Counted from the first letter of the stretch, positions 50,694-59,577 are shown. The stretch is 64,000 bases of DNA from DAOPJM01 sp964490325 (GCA_964490325.1 CAZBBX010000009.1:1-64000), one strand, 5' to 3'. Notes: generated from the letters alone by a model not told the origin. Numbers and translations: made by a program.

Positions 50694-52421
50694 ATGCTCG
50701 AAGAACGGTATCTTGCATGGCTCAAACACTTTTTGCCGCCGCAGGCGGGGCTTGACGAGGCGGCGCTTATGGATCGTGCGCACACGGCGGCGGCGCTGCG
50801 GCAAAGCAGTCCGTGGCGGGAGCAGATCCCCGAGGCGCTGTATCAAAGCTATGTGCTGCCGCTTTTTGTCAACAACGAGCCCCTCGTCCCCTCCTTAGAG
50901 CCCTTCCTTTCCTTCCTAGGACCCCTTGATGCGGGGCTGTCGCTCTATGACGCCGCGGTGACGGTCAACTATCGCTGCCGCGCAGCGGCGCAGTATCGCT
51001 TCAACGATGCGATAACGGCAAGTCCTCTGATCGTGCTTTTGCGGGGCTATGGCCGCTGCGGTGAGCTGAGCACCCTGACCGTCCTTTGCCTGCGCGCTGT
51101 GGGGATCCCCGCACGGCAGGTCTACACCCCGCTTTGGGCGCACTGCGACGACAATCACGCCTGGGTGGAGGCGTACACGGGGGATGGGTGGCACTATTTG
51201 GGCGGCTGCGAGGCGGAGCCGACCTTGGATCGGGCGTGGTTCGATTATGCGGTCACGCGTGCGCCCTTCATCCGCACCACGGCGGACGCCGAGCTTGAAA
51301 GCTTCGATCCCGCTCTGTACGGCGGCAACTGCGTGGGGTCGGAGGGCAAGCGTCTTGTGATCGACCGAACCAAGGCGTATGCGGACACGACCGCGTTGAC
51401 CCTGCGCATACAAAAGGGCGGCAGACTCGTGCCAAGGCAGCAGATCTCGCTTTGCCTGCTCAACGCGGGAGCGCTGCGCCCCTTTGCCCGCTTGGTCAGC
51501 GATCCTGACGGCGTTTGCCGCATCAACTTGGGACGCGGCAGCTGCTTTGTCACGGCACATGACAAGGAGGGCGAGTACCTGCTGCCACTGCCCTTGGAGA
51601 CGGCGGGGGAGACGGCGGACTATACCTTCCCGATGGACGAAGCCCTGTCGGACGGCGGTCTGTCCCTTACGCAGCTTCCGCCCAAGGGACGGATGCTGCA
51701 CGCAGCCCCTCCGCCTACGCCTGCAGAAAGGGCAAGGGGTGAGGCGGCGGACAGGGCGTTTGCGGCGCGAAGCGTGCAGCAGACGGACTGGCAGTACCCC
51801 TCGGATACGTTCCCCAAGGGGGCTTGCCGCCTGCAGCTTTCCATGGAGCGCCCACTACACTTTTCCACAGACTGCGGCTTGGAGCGGCAAACGGACGAGG
51901 GCTTTGCCCTGCTCCCGCTGCACGGGTCTGTGCCAATGGAGCTGCAGTTGCCCTGCGGCCGCTGGCGCAGCACGCGCTGCACCCGCCGCTTGGACGGGAG
52001 CATGGACGCAAGCCTATATTGCTTCACCCTAAGCGAAGCGGGGCTTGCGCTTGCGCTCGATCCCCCGCCCGACCGCAAGGCGGACTTTGGCAAAGGTCTT
52101 GCGCTTGCGCCGCCCTACGCGGGACTGCGCCGTTGCTATATCGCCTGCTTGGGCGAGACGGGGGAGACGAACACGCGCCTTGAGGCAGAGCTGAAAGCGT
52201 ATGCTAAAACCGCCGCCGCAAAGGACGCGCCGCTGTTTTATGAGAAGGGGGAGGCGCTGCCGCAGCAGGTGCGCGAGGCGCTTGGCGTTGGCGATCCCAA
52301 TAGGCCGCTGTTGATCGCGGTGGTAAATGGCCAAGCGCGAGCGGCGCTTGCCAACGCGCAGGGCGGCGCGCTGCGGCTCCTTATGGAGTTTACAGCAAAG
52401 ACGGAGGAAGAAGAATGTTGA
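50694..52421 (+). CDS. Transglutaminase-like domain protein
   Basis: The 575-residue protein starts at ATG 50694 behind GGGAGG. Residues about 105-190 form a transglutaminase/protease core with the Cys in YGRCGELSTL, His in DDNHAWVEAYT and Asp/Glu region GCEAEPTLDRAW. The remaining 380 residues comprise beta-rich domains and a C-terminal alpha/beta part (LFYEKGEALPQQVREALG). The core may act as a peptidase or acyltransferase, with no signal peptide seen. It overlaps the following acetyltransferase gene by 7 bases. Substrate unknown. Confidence 0.82.
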   Translation: MLEERYLAWLKHFLPPQAGLDEAALMDRAHTAAALRQSSPWREQIPEALYQSYVLPLFVNNEPLVPSLEPFLSFLGPLDAGLSLYDAAVTVNYRCRAAAQYRFNDAITASPLIVLLRGYGRCGELSTLTVLCLRAVGIPARQVYTPLWAHCDDNHAWVEAYTGDGWHYLGGCEAEPTLDRAWFDYAVTRAPFIRTTADAELESFDPALYGGNCVGSEGKRLVIDRTKAYADTTALTLRIQKGGRLVPRQQISLCLLNAGALRPFARLVSDPDGVCRINLGRGSCFVTAHDKEGEYLLPLPLETAGETADYTFPMDEALSDGGLSLTQLPPKGRMLHAAPPPTPAERARGEAADRAFAARSVQQTDWQYPSDTFPKGACRLQLSMERPLHFSTDCGLERQTDEGFALLPLHGSVPMELQLPCGRWRSTRCTRRLDGSMDASLYCFTLSEAGLALALDPPPDRKADFGKGLALAPPYAGLRRCYIACLGETGETNTRLEAELKAYAKTAAAKDAPLFYEKGEALPQQVREALGVGDPNRPLLIAVVNGQARAALANAQGGALRLLMEFTAKTEEEEC

Positions 52422-52891
52422 CCTTACAGAAGGTGAACGATAAAAACCTGTGGCGTCTGATGGCGCTGCAGGTAAAAAAGGAACAGGAAGATTTTGTGGC
52501 GACCAATACGGAGAGCGTCTTGGAAGCCTATGTGACCGTGACGGCAGGCGGAGTGGCGCTGCCCTTTGGCGTTTACGATGGGGAGACGCCCGTGGGCTTT
52601 TTGATGATCGGCTACGGTACAAACGACCCCGACGATCCGTCCGTGGCAAAGGATAACTACTGCCTGTGGCGCTTGATGATCGATGCGGACAAGCAGGGGC
52701 GCGGCTATGGCAGGGCGGCGCTTTTGCTGGCGCTGGACTACATCGCGTCAAAGCCCTGCGGCGAGGCGGTCAGCTGTTGGCTGTCCTATGAGCCGACGAA
52801 CGAAAGCGCCCGCAGGCTCTACCGTTCGGTGGGCTTTACGGAGACGGGGGAGCGCTGCGGGGACGAAGTCGTGGCGGTTCGCCACCTGTAG
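52415..52891 (+). CDS. GNAT acetyltransferase, Blt/PaiA-like (possible polyamine acetyltransferase)
   Basis: The 158-residue protein has the acetyl-CoA motif DADKQGRGYGRAALLLALDYI and NESARRLYRSVGFTETGE. It is preceded by NYCLWRLMIDADK, which resembles spermidine acetyltransferases of the BltD type. Whether it acts on polyamines is inference, though potABCD lies 9 kb away. It overlaps the end of the transglutaminase-like gene. A ribosome binding site GAGGAAGAA precedes it. Confidence 0.85.
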   Translation: MLTLQKVNDKNLWRLMALQVKKEQEDFVATNTESVLEAYVTVTAGGVALPFGVYDGETPVGFLMIGYGTNDPDDPSVAKDNYCLWRLMIDADKQGRGYGRAALLLALDYIASKPCGEAVSCWLSYEPTNESARRLYRSVGFTETGERCGDEVVAVRHL

Positions 52892-52917
52892 GGAAGGCAA
52901 AACGCCCCATACTAATC

Positions 52918-52953
52918 AAAAAAAGGAGCGCCGCCCAAGTGGGAAGCGCTCCT
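52918..52953 (-). terminator. Terminator after mscL
   Basis: On the minus strand the stem AGGAGCGC/GCGCTCCT with a 14-nt interior is followed by seven T. Confidence 0.88.
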
Positions 52954-52958
52954 ATAGT

Positions 52959-53399
52959 TTACTTTAGTTCGCTGGTGCAGTGGGGGCAGCGGGTGGCTTC
53001 GTCGTGGATCTCCGAAAAGCAGTAGGGGCAGAGCCGCGGCGCCTTGGCAGGTTCGGCGGGGACTTCCTTCTTGTGCTTCGCCTTGTTGATGAGCTTCACC
53101 ACAAGGAAGATGCACAGCGCAATGATGAGAAAATCCAACACAACGGAGAGGAAGGTGCCGTAATTGAGCGTTGCTGCGCCCGCAGCCTGCGCATCGGCAA
53201 GGGTGGCGTAGCTGCCGCCGTCCAGCGCAACAAACCAGTTGGCAAAGTCCACGCCCCCGGTCAGCAGACCGATCAAGGGCATGATCAGATCGCCCACCAA
53301 GGAGGAGACGATCTTTCCAAACGCGGTCGCGATGATAACGCCCACCGCCATGTCCATGACGTTGCCCTTGAAAGCAAATTCCTTAAATTCTTTCCACAT
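52959..53399 (-). CDS. mscL: Large-conductance mechanosensitive channel with C-terminal zinc ribbon
   Basis: MscL releases solutes under extreme turgor. The 146-residue protein begins with the pore helix (EFKEFAFKGNVMDMAVGVIIATAFGKIVSSLV). It has a second membrane helix (LDFLIIALCIFLVVKLIN) and a cytoplasmic bundle. It then carries an additional CPYC-x11-CPHC zinc ribbon at residues about 125-141, which is unusual for MscL although seen in some Firmicutes. It is a single-gene unit on the minus strand. Confidence 0.95.
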   Translation of the reverse strand: MWKEFKEFAFKGNVMDMAVGVIIATAFGKIVSSLVGDLIMPLIGLLTGGVDFANWFVALDGGSYATLADAQAAGAATLNYGTFLSVVLDFLIIALCIFLVVKLINKAKHKKEVPAEPAKAPRLCPYCFSEIHDEATRCPHCTSELK

Positions 53400-53451
53400 A
53401 CCTCATATCCTCCGATCATTTATTCCATGCGCCTTGGCGGCGCACAAGGTT

Positions 53452-54306
53452 TCAGGCCTGCGGCTTGGCCTTGCGGCGGCGCAGAAAGCCCGCCAGTGCA
53501 AACAAGCCAAAGACGATCAGGTGTACGCTCACCACGGTCGGTCCCGTTTGGAAGGACAGACGGCAGGCGGCGTAAAAGCCCGCAAAGAAGCAGAACAGCG
53601 CCACCGCAACGGCTGTCAGCACCACGCTGCGGAAGCTCTTGCACACGCGCATGGCGGAGAGCGCGGGGAAGATGATAAGCCCCGAGATCATGATGGAGCC
53701 CATCATACGCATCCCCAGCACGATGGTCACGGCGGTCAAAAGTGCGATGATGAGCTTGTACAGATCCACGCGCACCCCCGTCGCCTTGGAGAAGGACTCG
53801 TCAAAGGTCACGGCAAACAGGCGGTTGTACAGCAGGATAAATAAAAGCAGCACCAGTACGGAGAGGATGATGCTGAGCAGCAGATCCTTATCCGTCAGCG
53901 TGATGAGCGAGGCGCTCCCAAAAAGACTGTTGCAGATGTCCGCACTGCGGTTGCCCGTGAAGTTGTACAGCAGGCTGCCCACGGCAACGGCTCCCGTAGA
54001 GAAGATGGCAATGGCGGCGTCCCCCTTGATGCTGCTGTTCTCACTGATGCGCAGCAGCAGGAAGGCGGCGGCGATCACGATGGGGATGGAGACCTCCAAG
54101 GAAAAATCGCTGAGGTTCAGAATGGTCGCCAGCGCCAGCGCGCCAAAGCCCACATGGGACAGCCCGTCCCCGATCATGGACAGGCGCTTCAACACCAAGC
54201 TCACGCCCAGCAGGGACGCGCACAGGGACACCAGCGTGCCCACGATGAGGGCGCGCAGCACGACCTCAACAAGGATGGGACTTTGCAGGATCTCGGTAAA
54301 GGTCAT
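53452..54306 (-). CDS. znuB: Metal (zinc/manganese-type) ABC transporter permease
   Basis: The 284-residue protein has about eight helices and the family pattern LSMIGDGLSHVGFGALALA and RMMGSIMISGLIIFPALSAM seen in ZnuB/TroC-type permeases. The ATG at 54306 overlaps the stop of the ATPase gene (4 bases); the longer open frame reaching 54915 lies antiparallel within that gene. It ends the three-gene transporter unit. Confidence 0.92.
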   Translation of the reverse strand: MTFTEILQSPILVEVVLRALIVGTLVSLCASLLGVSLVLKRLSMIGDGLSHVGFGALALATILNLSDFSLEVSIPIVIAAAFLLLRISENSSIKGDAAIAIFSTGAVAVGSLLYNFTGNRSADICNSLFGSASLITLTDKDLLLSIILSVLVLLLFILLYNRLFAVTFDESFSKATGVRVDLYKLIIALLTAVTIVLGMRMMGSIMISGLIIFPALSAMRVCKSFRSVVLTAVAVALFCFFAGFYAACRLSFQTGPTVVSVHLIVFGLFALAGFLRRRKAKPQA

Positions 54307-55013
54307 AGCTCCACCCCCTTCATGAAGGCACAGCCGATCTCGCTGACGCGATAGTCCTTGGCGGAGCCGTAGTAGAGCGGTTCGTGATGCAGGTGCAGGA
54401 TGTGGGAGGCGTCCTGCACGGCGCTGGACAGATCGTGGGAGACCATGATGACGGTCAGCCCCGATTCGCGGTTGAGCTTGCGCACGATGCGATACAGCTC
54501 TCCCGTCACCACGGGATCCAGTCCCGCGGCAGGCTCGTCCAGCACCAACAGCTTTTGCGTGGCGCACAGCGCCCTTGCCAGCAGCACGCGCTGCTGCTGT
54601 CCGCCCGACAGGTCGTGGTAGCAGTGATGGGCAAGCTCGTCCACGCCCAAGAGCGCAAGGTTGCGCAGGGCAAGCTCCTTTTCCCTTCGACCGTAAAAGG
54701 GGCGGGCGCCCAAGCGGTTCAGCGTGCCCGACAGCACCACCTCGTATACCGAGGCAGGAAAGTCGCGCATGGCCTGCGTCTGCTGGGGCAGATAGCCGAT
54801 CTCGCGGCGGTGAAAGCGCTTGTCGAACTCGATGGTGCCGCTCACGGGCTTGATAAGCCCCAAGATGGCCTTGATGAGCGAGCTTTTGCCCGAACCGTTC
54901 TCGCCCACGATGCACAGATAATCCCCTTCTTCGACGGGGAAGCTGATGTCGGAGGCGACGCGCACGCCCTCATAGGCCAGCGCAACGTCGGTGCAGCGCA
55001 GCAGAGTCGTCAT
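54303..55013 (-). CDS. znuC: Metal ABC transporter ATP-binding protein
   Basis: The 236-residue ATPase has Walker A GENGSGKSS, LSGGQQQRVLLARAL signature, Walker B LLVLDEPAAGLDP and the H-loop SHD. GTIEFDKRFHRREIGYLPQQ is typical of ZnuC-like proteins. It starts directly after the lipoprotein gene and overlaps the permease gene. Confidence 0.93.
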   Translation of the reverse strand: MTTLLRCTDVALAYEGVRVASDISFPVEEGDYLCIVGENGSGKSSLIKAILGLIKPVSGTIEFDKRFHRREIGYLPQQTQAMRDFPASVYEVVLSGTLNRLGARPFYGRREKELALRNLALLGVDELAHHCYHDLSGGQQQRVLLARALCATQKLLVLDEPAAGLDPVVTGELYRIVRKLNRESGLTVIMVSHDLSSAVQDASHILHLHHEPLYYGSAKDYRVSEIGCAFMKGVEL

Positions 55014-55014
55014 A

Positions 55015-55995
55015 TCAGTACAGCGCCTTTCGTAGGTTTTCGATGTTTGCCCGCATCAGGGACAGATAGCTTTCCCCCGCGTCCCATTCGGCGCGGGTCA
55101 GGTTGTGGCAGGAGTGCAGCAAAAGGATCTCGCAGCCTGTGGCGTCCTGAATGGACTTGGCGGCGCTGCCCTTGGAAAACTCAATGATAAAGACGGCGGG
55201 GATGTCCTCCTCCTCGATCTTGTTGACCAAAAAGGCGATGGTGGCAAGGCTCGGCTCCGTGTCGGAGGAGCAGCCGGGGAAGGCGGCGTAGTAGGTAAAG
55301 CCGTAATCCTCCGCCAGATAGCGGAAGGGGAAGCGCTCCGCAAAGATCAGAGTGTGCCGCAGGGCGTTGGCGCTAAGCGTACTGAGCGCCTCGTCCAAGC
55401 CGTCCAGATCCGACTGATAAGCGGCGTTGTTGGCGGTATAGACGCTTGCGTTGGCGGCGTCCAGCTCGCACAGCACATCCGTAATAGCCTGCACCATGCG
55501 CTTGGCGTTCTTGGGCGAGGTCCAAATATGCTCGTCATAGGCGGGGCAGGTCTCGGCCGCGGTCTCCTCCTCACCCTCCATGCCCGCAACGGTCTCCTCC
55601 GTCACCACGCTCACCGTGTCGATGAGCGCCAGACAGCGGGGGCCTTTGCCGTCAAGCGTGGCAAGCAGCTCGTCCACCCACGCGTCGGTCTCGCCGCCGA
55701 TGTAGAGGAACAGATCGCAGCTTTCGATCAGGGACAGGTCGCCGAGGGTCGGCTCGTAGCCGTGCGCCTCGGTGTCGGGCGGCAAGAGCTGGGTCACGGT
55801 GACGGCGTCGCCGCCTACGACGCGCGCAAAATCATAGGGCGGAAAGATGGTCGCCACGATGGACAGACCATCCTCTTTCGTTTCCTTGTCGTCGGGAGCG
55901 GTCGAAGCGCCGCCGCAGGCCACACAAGCGCACAGAAGCAGCATCGCAAGGCTGCAGACGCCTATGCGTCTTATCAATTTCCATACATTCTTCAT
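55015..55995 (-). CDS. znuA: Metal-binding lipoprotein of ABC transporter (ZnuA/TroA type)
   Basis: The 326-residue protein has a lipobox LLCAC near residue 22. The cluster-9 binding fold follows: DTEAHGYEPTLGDLSLIESCDLFLYIG (first His), DEHIWTSPKNAKRMVQAI (second His) and LIFAERFPFRYLAEDYGF. In zinc-specific ZnuA proteins a His normally occupies the last region; here a Glu does, as in some manganese binders. There is no His-rich loop, only an acidic one (EGEEETAAET). The metal is therefore Zn2+ or Mn2+. No Shine-Dalgarno is visible, and a -10 box lies 7 bases before the ATG. Confidence 0.9.
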   Translation of the reverse strand: MKNVWKLIRRIGVCSLAMLLLCACVACGGASTAPDDKETKEDGLSIVATIFPPYDFARVVGGDAVTVTQLLPPDTEAHGYEPTLGDLSLIESCDLFLYIGGETDAWVDELLATLDGKGPRCLALIDTVSVVTEETVAGMEGEEETAAETCPAYDEHIWTSPKNAKRMVQAITDVLCELDAANASVYTANNAAYQSDLDGLDEALSTLSANALRHTLIFAERFPFRYLAEDYGFTYYAAFPGCSSDTEPSLATIAFLVNKIEEEDIPAVFIIEFSKGSAAKSIQDATGCEILLLHSCHNLTRAEWDAGESYLSLMRANIENLRKALY

Positions 55996-56002
55996 CTATT
56001 TT

Positions 56003-56030
56003 ATCATAGCACAAGACTGTCAAAATGCAA
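56003..56030 (-). promoter_or_regulatory. Promoter directly before znuA
   Basis: On the minus strand TATGAT (56008-56003) ends 7 bases before the ATG, with TTGCAT 16 bases or TTGACA 9 bases upstream of it. The spacing implies a transcript starting at or next to the start codon. Zur-type half-sites are not obvious. Confidence 0.55.
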
Positions 56031-56050
56031 GGGAAAAAAGTGCATCCCCG

Positions 56051-57001
56051 TCAGGGCGTCAGGGAAAGCGAAAGCTCGCTCACGCCCTCCGCCTGCTCCG
56101 CCATGGCCACCACGATCGCCTCCGCAAGGTAAGGCGTCACGGCAAGCGCCTGCTCAAGGGTGTTGGCGTTGTGTCCCACCTCAAGGAGCAGACTGTAGGG
56201 GGCAAGGTGCTGGTTATAGCGCCCCGCCTTCACACGCACGGGACGCGCAAGGCGGCTGTCCATCGCCTTGAGCTGACGGGTCAGGGAGGCGGCAAGATTG
56301 TAGTTTTGCGCATAGCGGGGCTTTTCCTCATAGTTGTCCCCGCGTCCCACCACGCACATGACCCTTGCAAGCTCCTCACCGTTTAAGCTTACAAAGTCCG
56401 TGGTCGGCTCGTCGGTGACGGTGTAGGCGTCGCGGTGCAGGTCGATGACAAGGACAAGGGAGGGATAGGCGGCAAGCGCTTTGCGAAGGGTGATCTCCGA
56501 GCGGCTGTACGCCGTGGCGAGCTTCCCGCATTCATGGCGGGTCGTGTCGTGCAGCACCGATACGCCGTACACCTCGCGAAGGCATTTGGCAAGCGCTTCG
56601 CCCACGGCGATCACGCTGCGCGTTTCGTCCATCGTGCGCCATTGCCCGCTCTGGGTGTAGGGATAGGTCGCCGTCTGCGTGTAGGCCTCCGCGTCATGCG
56701 TGTGATAGATCAGCACGCAGGGGGCGTCCCCGCGCAGGGTGCAGTTCAAAGCGGGCAGGGTCTGATACAGCACCACAGGTGCCGCCGCCGTGACAAGGGG
56801 CGCAGGGGTCGCTGCAGCAGGGCTTTGCGAAGCGGCGGCGGGGGATGAGATACTCTCGGCAAAGGCAAAGGCTTGGACGAACGGCTCCGCCTCGCTCAGC
56901 TTGGGACAAAACAGGGAACAGGACAGCACAAGGAGCGTAAGCCACATCACGAGCAGCTTGCACCACGCCAGGGGCGTGGGAAAATTCTTTTGTTTTTGCA
57001 T
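56051..57001 (-). CDS. spoIIP: Stage II sporulation protein P
   Basis: SpoIIP is an amidase/endopeptidase that cuts septal peptidoglycan during engulfment, together with SpoIID and SpoIIM. The 316-residue protein has an N-terminal membrane anchor (about 12-33), an Ala/Pro-rich linker (50-75) and the catalytic domain. That domain includes VLIYHTHDAEAYTQ (zinc His), LVIDLHRDAY and LLLEVGHNANTLEQAL. It lies directly behind gpr as in B. subtilis. A sigma-E-like promoter precedes it. Confidence 0.95.
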   Translation of the reverse strand: MQKQKNFPTPLAWCKLLVMWLTLLVLSCSLFCPKLSEAEPFVQAFAFAESISSPAAASQSPAAATPAPLVTAAAPVVLYQTLPALNCTLRGDAPCVLIYHTHDAEAYTQTATYPYTQSGQWRTMDETRSVIAVGEALAKCLREVYGVSVLHDTTRHECGKLATAYSRSEITLRKALAAYPSLVLVIDLHRDAYTVTDEPTTDFVSLNGEELARVMCVVGRGDNYEEKPRYAQNYNLAASLTRQLKAMDSRLARPVRVKAGRYNQHLAPYSLLLEVGHNANTLEQALAVTPYLAEAIVVAMAEQAEGVSELSLSLTP

Positions 57002-57017
57002 GGTACACCTCCCTTTC

Positions 57018-57047
57018 AGACTATGCGGCGGGGGCGCAGGTATGCAC
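57018..57047 (-). promoter_or_regulatory. Sigma-E-like promoter of spoIIP
   Basis: On the minus strand GTGCATAC and CATAGTCT are separated by 14 bases, resembling the sigma-E pattern (-35 with ATA, -10 CATANNNT). Confidence 0.55.
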
Positions 57048-57092
57048 GAGCCTGTCCCGTGTCGGCGGCAAACAAAAAGGGAGGAGCCTCCA

Positions 57093-57120
57093 AAAATAAA
57101 AACAGGCGGGACGCCCCGCC
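57093..57120 (-). terminator. Terminator after gpr
   Basis: On the minus strand the perfect 6-bp stem GGCGGG/CCCGCC with a 4-nt loop is followed by TGTTTTTATTTTT. Confidence 0.88.
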
Positions 57121-57136
57121 TAAAAAACTGCGTTCT

Positions 57137-58021
57137 TTAGCTCAAAAGCTGCTCCAGTGCACGGTAATTGCGGCCGTGCAGCGCCAAGTTGACGGCCTCC
57201 GATAAGACCTTGGCAAGGTCGGACACCAGCGCGTCCACATCCTTTGGCGTCACGATGAGCGCCTTGACGTCCTCGGGCAGGGCGGCAAGGGTGCGGGTGG
57301 GATCGGTGCGCCTGCCCGTTCTGCTGAGGGCGTTTGCCACGATGGTCTCGCCCGAGACCACCAGCGGCACGCCCATGGCAAGCACGGGAACGCCCACCGT
57401 GCGCAGGGACAGGGCGGTCTGGAAGTTGCCGATGCCTGCGCCGGGGCTGATACCGCTGTCGTTGAGCTGGATGACGCGGCCGATGTGGCGGCTGTCCACG
57501 GAGGCGAGCGAGTCGATAAACAGCACGAAGGCGGGCTTGACCGTACCAATCAGCCCGCTGACGACCTCGACGGTCTCCATGCCCGTCACGCCCAGCACAT
57601 TGGGCGCAAAGGAGGATACCGCCCTTGTGCCCTCGGGCAGCAGCTCCTTTTTGCGCTTCAAAATGTGGCGCGTGGCAAAGACATGCTCCGCCGTGCGCGG
57701 CCCCAAGGCATCGGGCGTGACGTAACGGTTGCCAAGCCCCACCACCAAGCCGTCCTCATCGGAGCGGCTGCACAGCAGGCGATGCAGCTCCCCTGCGGCG
57801 CAGCGCGCCAGATGCGTGCGAAACGCGGCGTCGCTGACGGCGTTTTCGGGCACGGTCAGGGTGATGTAGCGGCCGATGGGCTTGTCGAGTGCGCGGGAGG
57901 CCTGCTCCGTCTCCACGGTGATGCGGGAGATCTCAATGCTGCCAAAGAGCGCGACCTCCTCGCGTATGCCCGCAAGATCCGATCGTCCGCCAAAGGCTTC
58001 CATGGCAAGATCAGTACGCAT
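57137..58021 (-). CDS. gpr: GPR germination protease
   Basis: GPR degrades small acid-soluble spore proteins at germination. The 294-residue zymogen-like protein has MRTDLAMEA at the N-terminus and EVALFGSIEISRITVETEQAS. Characteristic blocks are VVGLGNRYVTPDALGP, FAPNVLGVTGMET, FIDSLASVDSRHIGRVIQLNDSGISPGAGIGN and VPLVVSGETI. It starts with ATG behind GAAAGGA, and a sigma-G/F-type promoter overlaps the end of spoIVA. Confidence 0.96.
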   Translation of the reverse strand: MRTDLAMEAFGGRSDLAGIREEVALFGSIEISRITVETEQASRALDKPIGRYITLTVPENAVSDAAFRTHLARCAAGELHRLLCSRSDEDGLVVGLGNRYVTPDALGPRTAEHVFATRHILKRKKELLPEGTRAVSSFAPNVLGVTGMETVEVVSGLIGTVKPAFVLFIDSLASVDSRHIGRVIQLNDSGISPGAGIGNFQTALSLRTVGVPVLAMGVPLVVSGETIVANALSRTGRRTDPTRTLAALPEDVKALIVTPKDVDALVSDLAKVLSEAVNLALHGRNYRALEQLLS

Positions 58022-58052
58022 GGCGGTATCCTTTCCTACAATAGATACCGCT

Positions 58053-58081
58053 TAGTATGCGCCAGCGTCAGAGGAGTATGC
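58053..58081 (-). promoter_or_regulatory. Sigma-G/F-type promoter of gpr
   Basis: On the minus strand GCATA (58081-58077) and CATACTA (58059-58053) are separated by 17 bases. This matches forespore promoters (GNATR / CATNNTA). The -35 element lies inside the 3' end of spoIVA. Confidence 0.75.
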
Positions 58082-59546
58082 AGATCAGGCCGTTGCAGCC
58101 GTTGTTGACGATGCGCTGCAGGGTGTACTGCATCCGCTCCTGCACCTGCTCGCTCATGCCCACGACCTTGCCCTGCATACTTTCCACCACCAGATCATAG
58201 AGGGACTTGCCAAACAGGTTGGTCTGCCAGATGGCCTTGGGATCGTCGGCAAAGGTGTCCGTCAGGTACTGCACCAGCGCTTCGGATTGCTGCTCGGTGC
58301 CCACGATGGGGTTGACCTCGCTGTCGATGTCCACGCGGATGAGGTGCAGGCCGCTTGCCCTTGCGTGCAGGCGAACGCCAAAGCGGCTGCCCTGCCTTGT
58401 GATCTCGGGATCGAGCAGCTCCATCTCCTCCAAGGCGGGGGAGACGATGCCGTAGCCCGTCTGCCGCGCCTTGTCCAAGGCGCCTGCGATGCGGTCGTAC
58501 TCCCGTTTGGCGGCCACAAAGTCCTTGAGCGCCGACATCAGCTCACAGTCGTTGTCGATGGCGAGACCCGTCGCATCGCTGAGCACCTCGTAAAAGACGC
58601 CCTCCTCAGGCTGCAGCGTGAGGATCAGGCTGCCGTCGGCGGGGGACAGCGTGGTCAGCACAGGTGCGGTAAAGCGCGGCAGTCCCGTCAAGGCCTCCTG
58701 CAGCAAGGGCCAGTCGCGAAGCTCCTTGAGCTTGCCCATCACGCCTTGGATCGCCTCGATCAGCTTGCCCATCAGGGGGTTGGAGGCGTCCAGCGCCCGC
58801 ATGAAGCCGGGTAGGCGCAGCTCGATCAGGCGGAAGGGGAAGGCAAACAGAAGCTCCGTCACCAGCTCCGTCAAGGCGCGCTCATCCATGTTCAGCACGT
58901 TTAGGGGCAGCGCATCGATGGAAAAGCGGGTCTTGATCTCGCTTACGACCGCCTTGGCCTTGTCGCCGTCGGGCTGCGTGGAGTTAACGACCACGATGAA
59001 GGGCTTGCCTGTTTGGCGCACCTCCTCGATGGCTCTTGCCTCCGCGTCACGATACGCCTCGCGGGGGATCTCGGTGATGCTTCCGTCGGTGGTCATCACC
59101 ACGCCTATGGTCGCGTGCTCACCGATGACCTTCTGCGTGCCGATGGCGGCGGCCTCCTCGAAGGGGATGTCCTGCGGAAACCACGGGGTGGTCACCATGC
59201 GCGCCTGCTCGTTCTCCAAGTGGCCAATGGCGTCGGGAATGAGATAGCCCACGCAGTCCACCAGCCTCAGCTTTGCGGATACGTTTTCGCCAAGATCGAC
59301 GCGCACCGCCTCGTTGGGGACAAAATGGGGCTGCGTGGTCATGATGCTTCGACCCGTACCGCTTTGCGGCAGCTCGTCTGTGACGCGGCGGCGCTCGCTC
59401 TCCTCCGCGATGTTGGGCAGCATCATCAGCTCCGAAAAGCGTTTGACAAAGGTGGACTTGCCCGTGCGGACGGGTCCCACCACGCCGATATAGATATCGC
59501 CGCCCGTACGGGTCGCGATGTCGCGGTACAGCTGTGCCTTATCCAT
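58068..59546 (-). CDS. spoIVA: Stage IV sporulation protein A (spore coat morphogenetic ATPase)
   Basis: SpoIVA polymerises on the forespore surface as the base of the coat. The 492-residue protein has the ATP-binding P-loop VVGPVRTGKSTFVKRF (about 22-37), VDCVGYLIPDAIGH and GEHATIGVVMTTDGSI, then the middle and C-terminal domains ending NNGCNGLICILL. That C-terminus contacts SpoVM/SpoVID in relatives. The ATG at 59546 follows GGAGG; the longer frame upstream lacks support. A sigma-E-like promoter lies just before it. Confidence 0.97.
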   Translation of the reverse strand: MDKAQLYRDIATRTGGDIYIGVVGPVRTGKSTFVKRFSELMMLPNIAEESERRRVTDELPQSGTGRSIMTTQPHFVPNEAVRVDLGENVSAKLRLVDCVGYLIPDAIGHLENEQARMVTTPWFPQDIPFEEAAAIGTQKVIGEHATIGVVMTTDGSITEIPREAYRDAEARAIEEVRQTGKPFIVVVNSTQPDGDKAKAVVSEIKTRFSIDALPLNVLNMDERALTELVTELLFAFPFRLIELRLPGFMRALDASNPLMGKLIEAIQGVMGKLKELRDWPLLQEALTGLPRFTAPVLTTLSPADGSLILTLQPEEGVFYEVLSDATGLAIDNDCELMSALKDFVAAKREYDRIAGALDKARQTGYGIVSPALEEMELLDPEITRQGSRFGVRLHARASGLHLIRVDIDSEVNPIVGTEQQSEALVQYLTDTFADDPKAIWQTNLFGKSLYDLVVESMQGKVVGMSEQVQERMQYTLQRIVNNGCNGLICILL

Positions 59547-59577
59547 ACATACCTCCGAATAGCTTACTCCTCGCATA

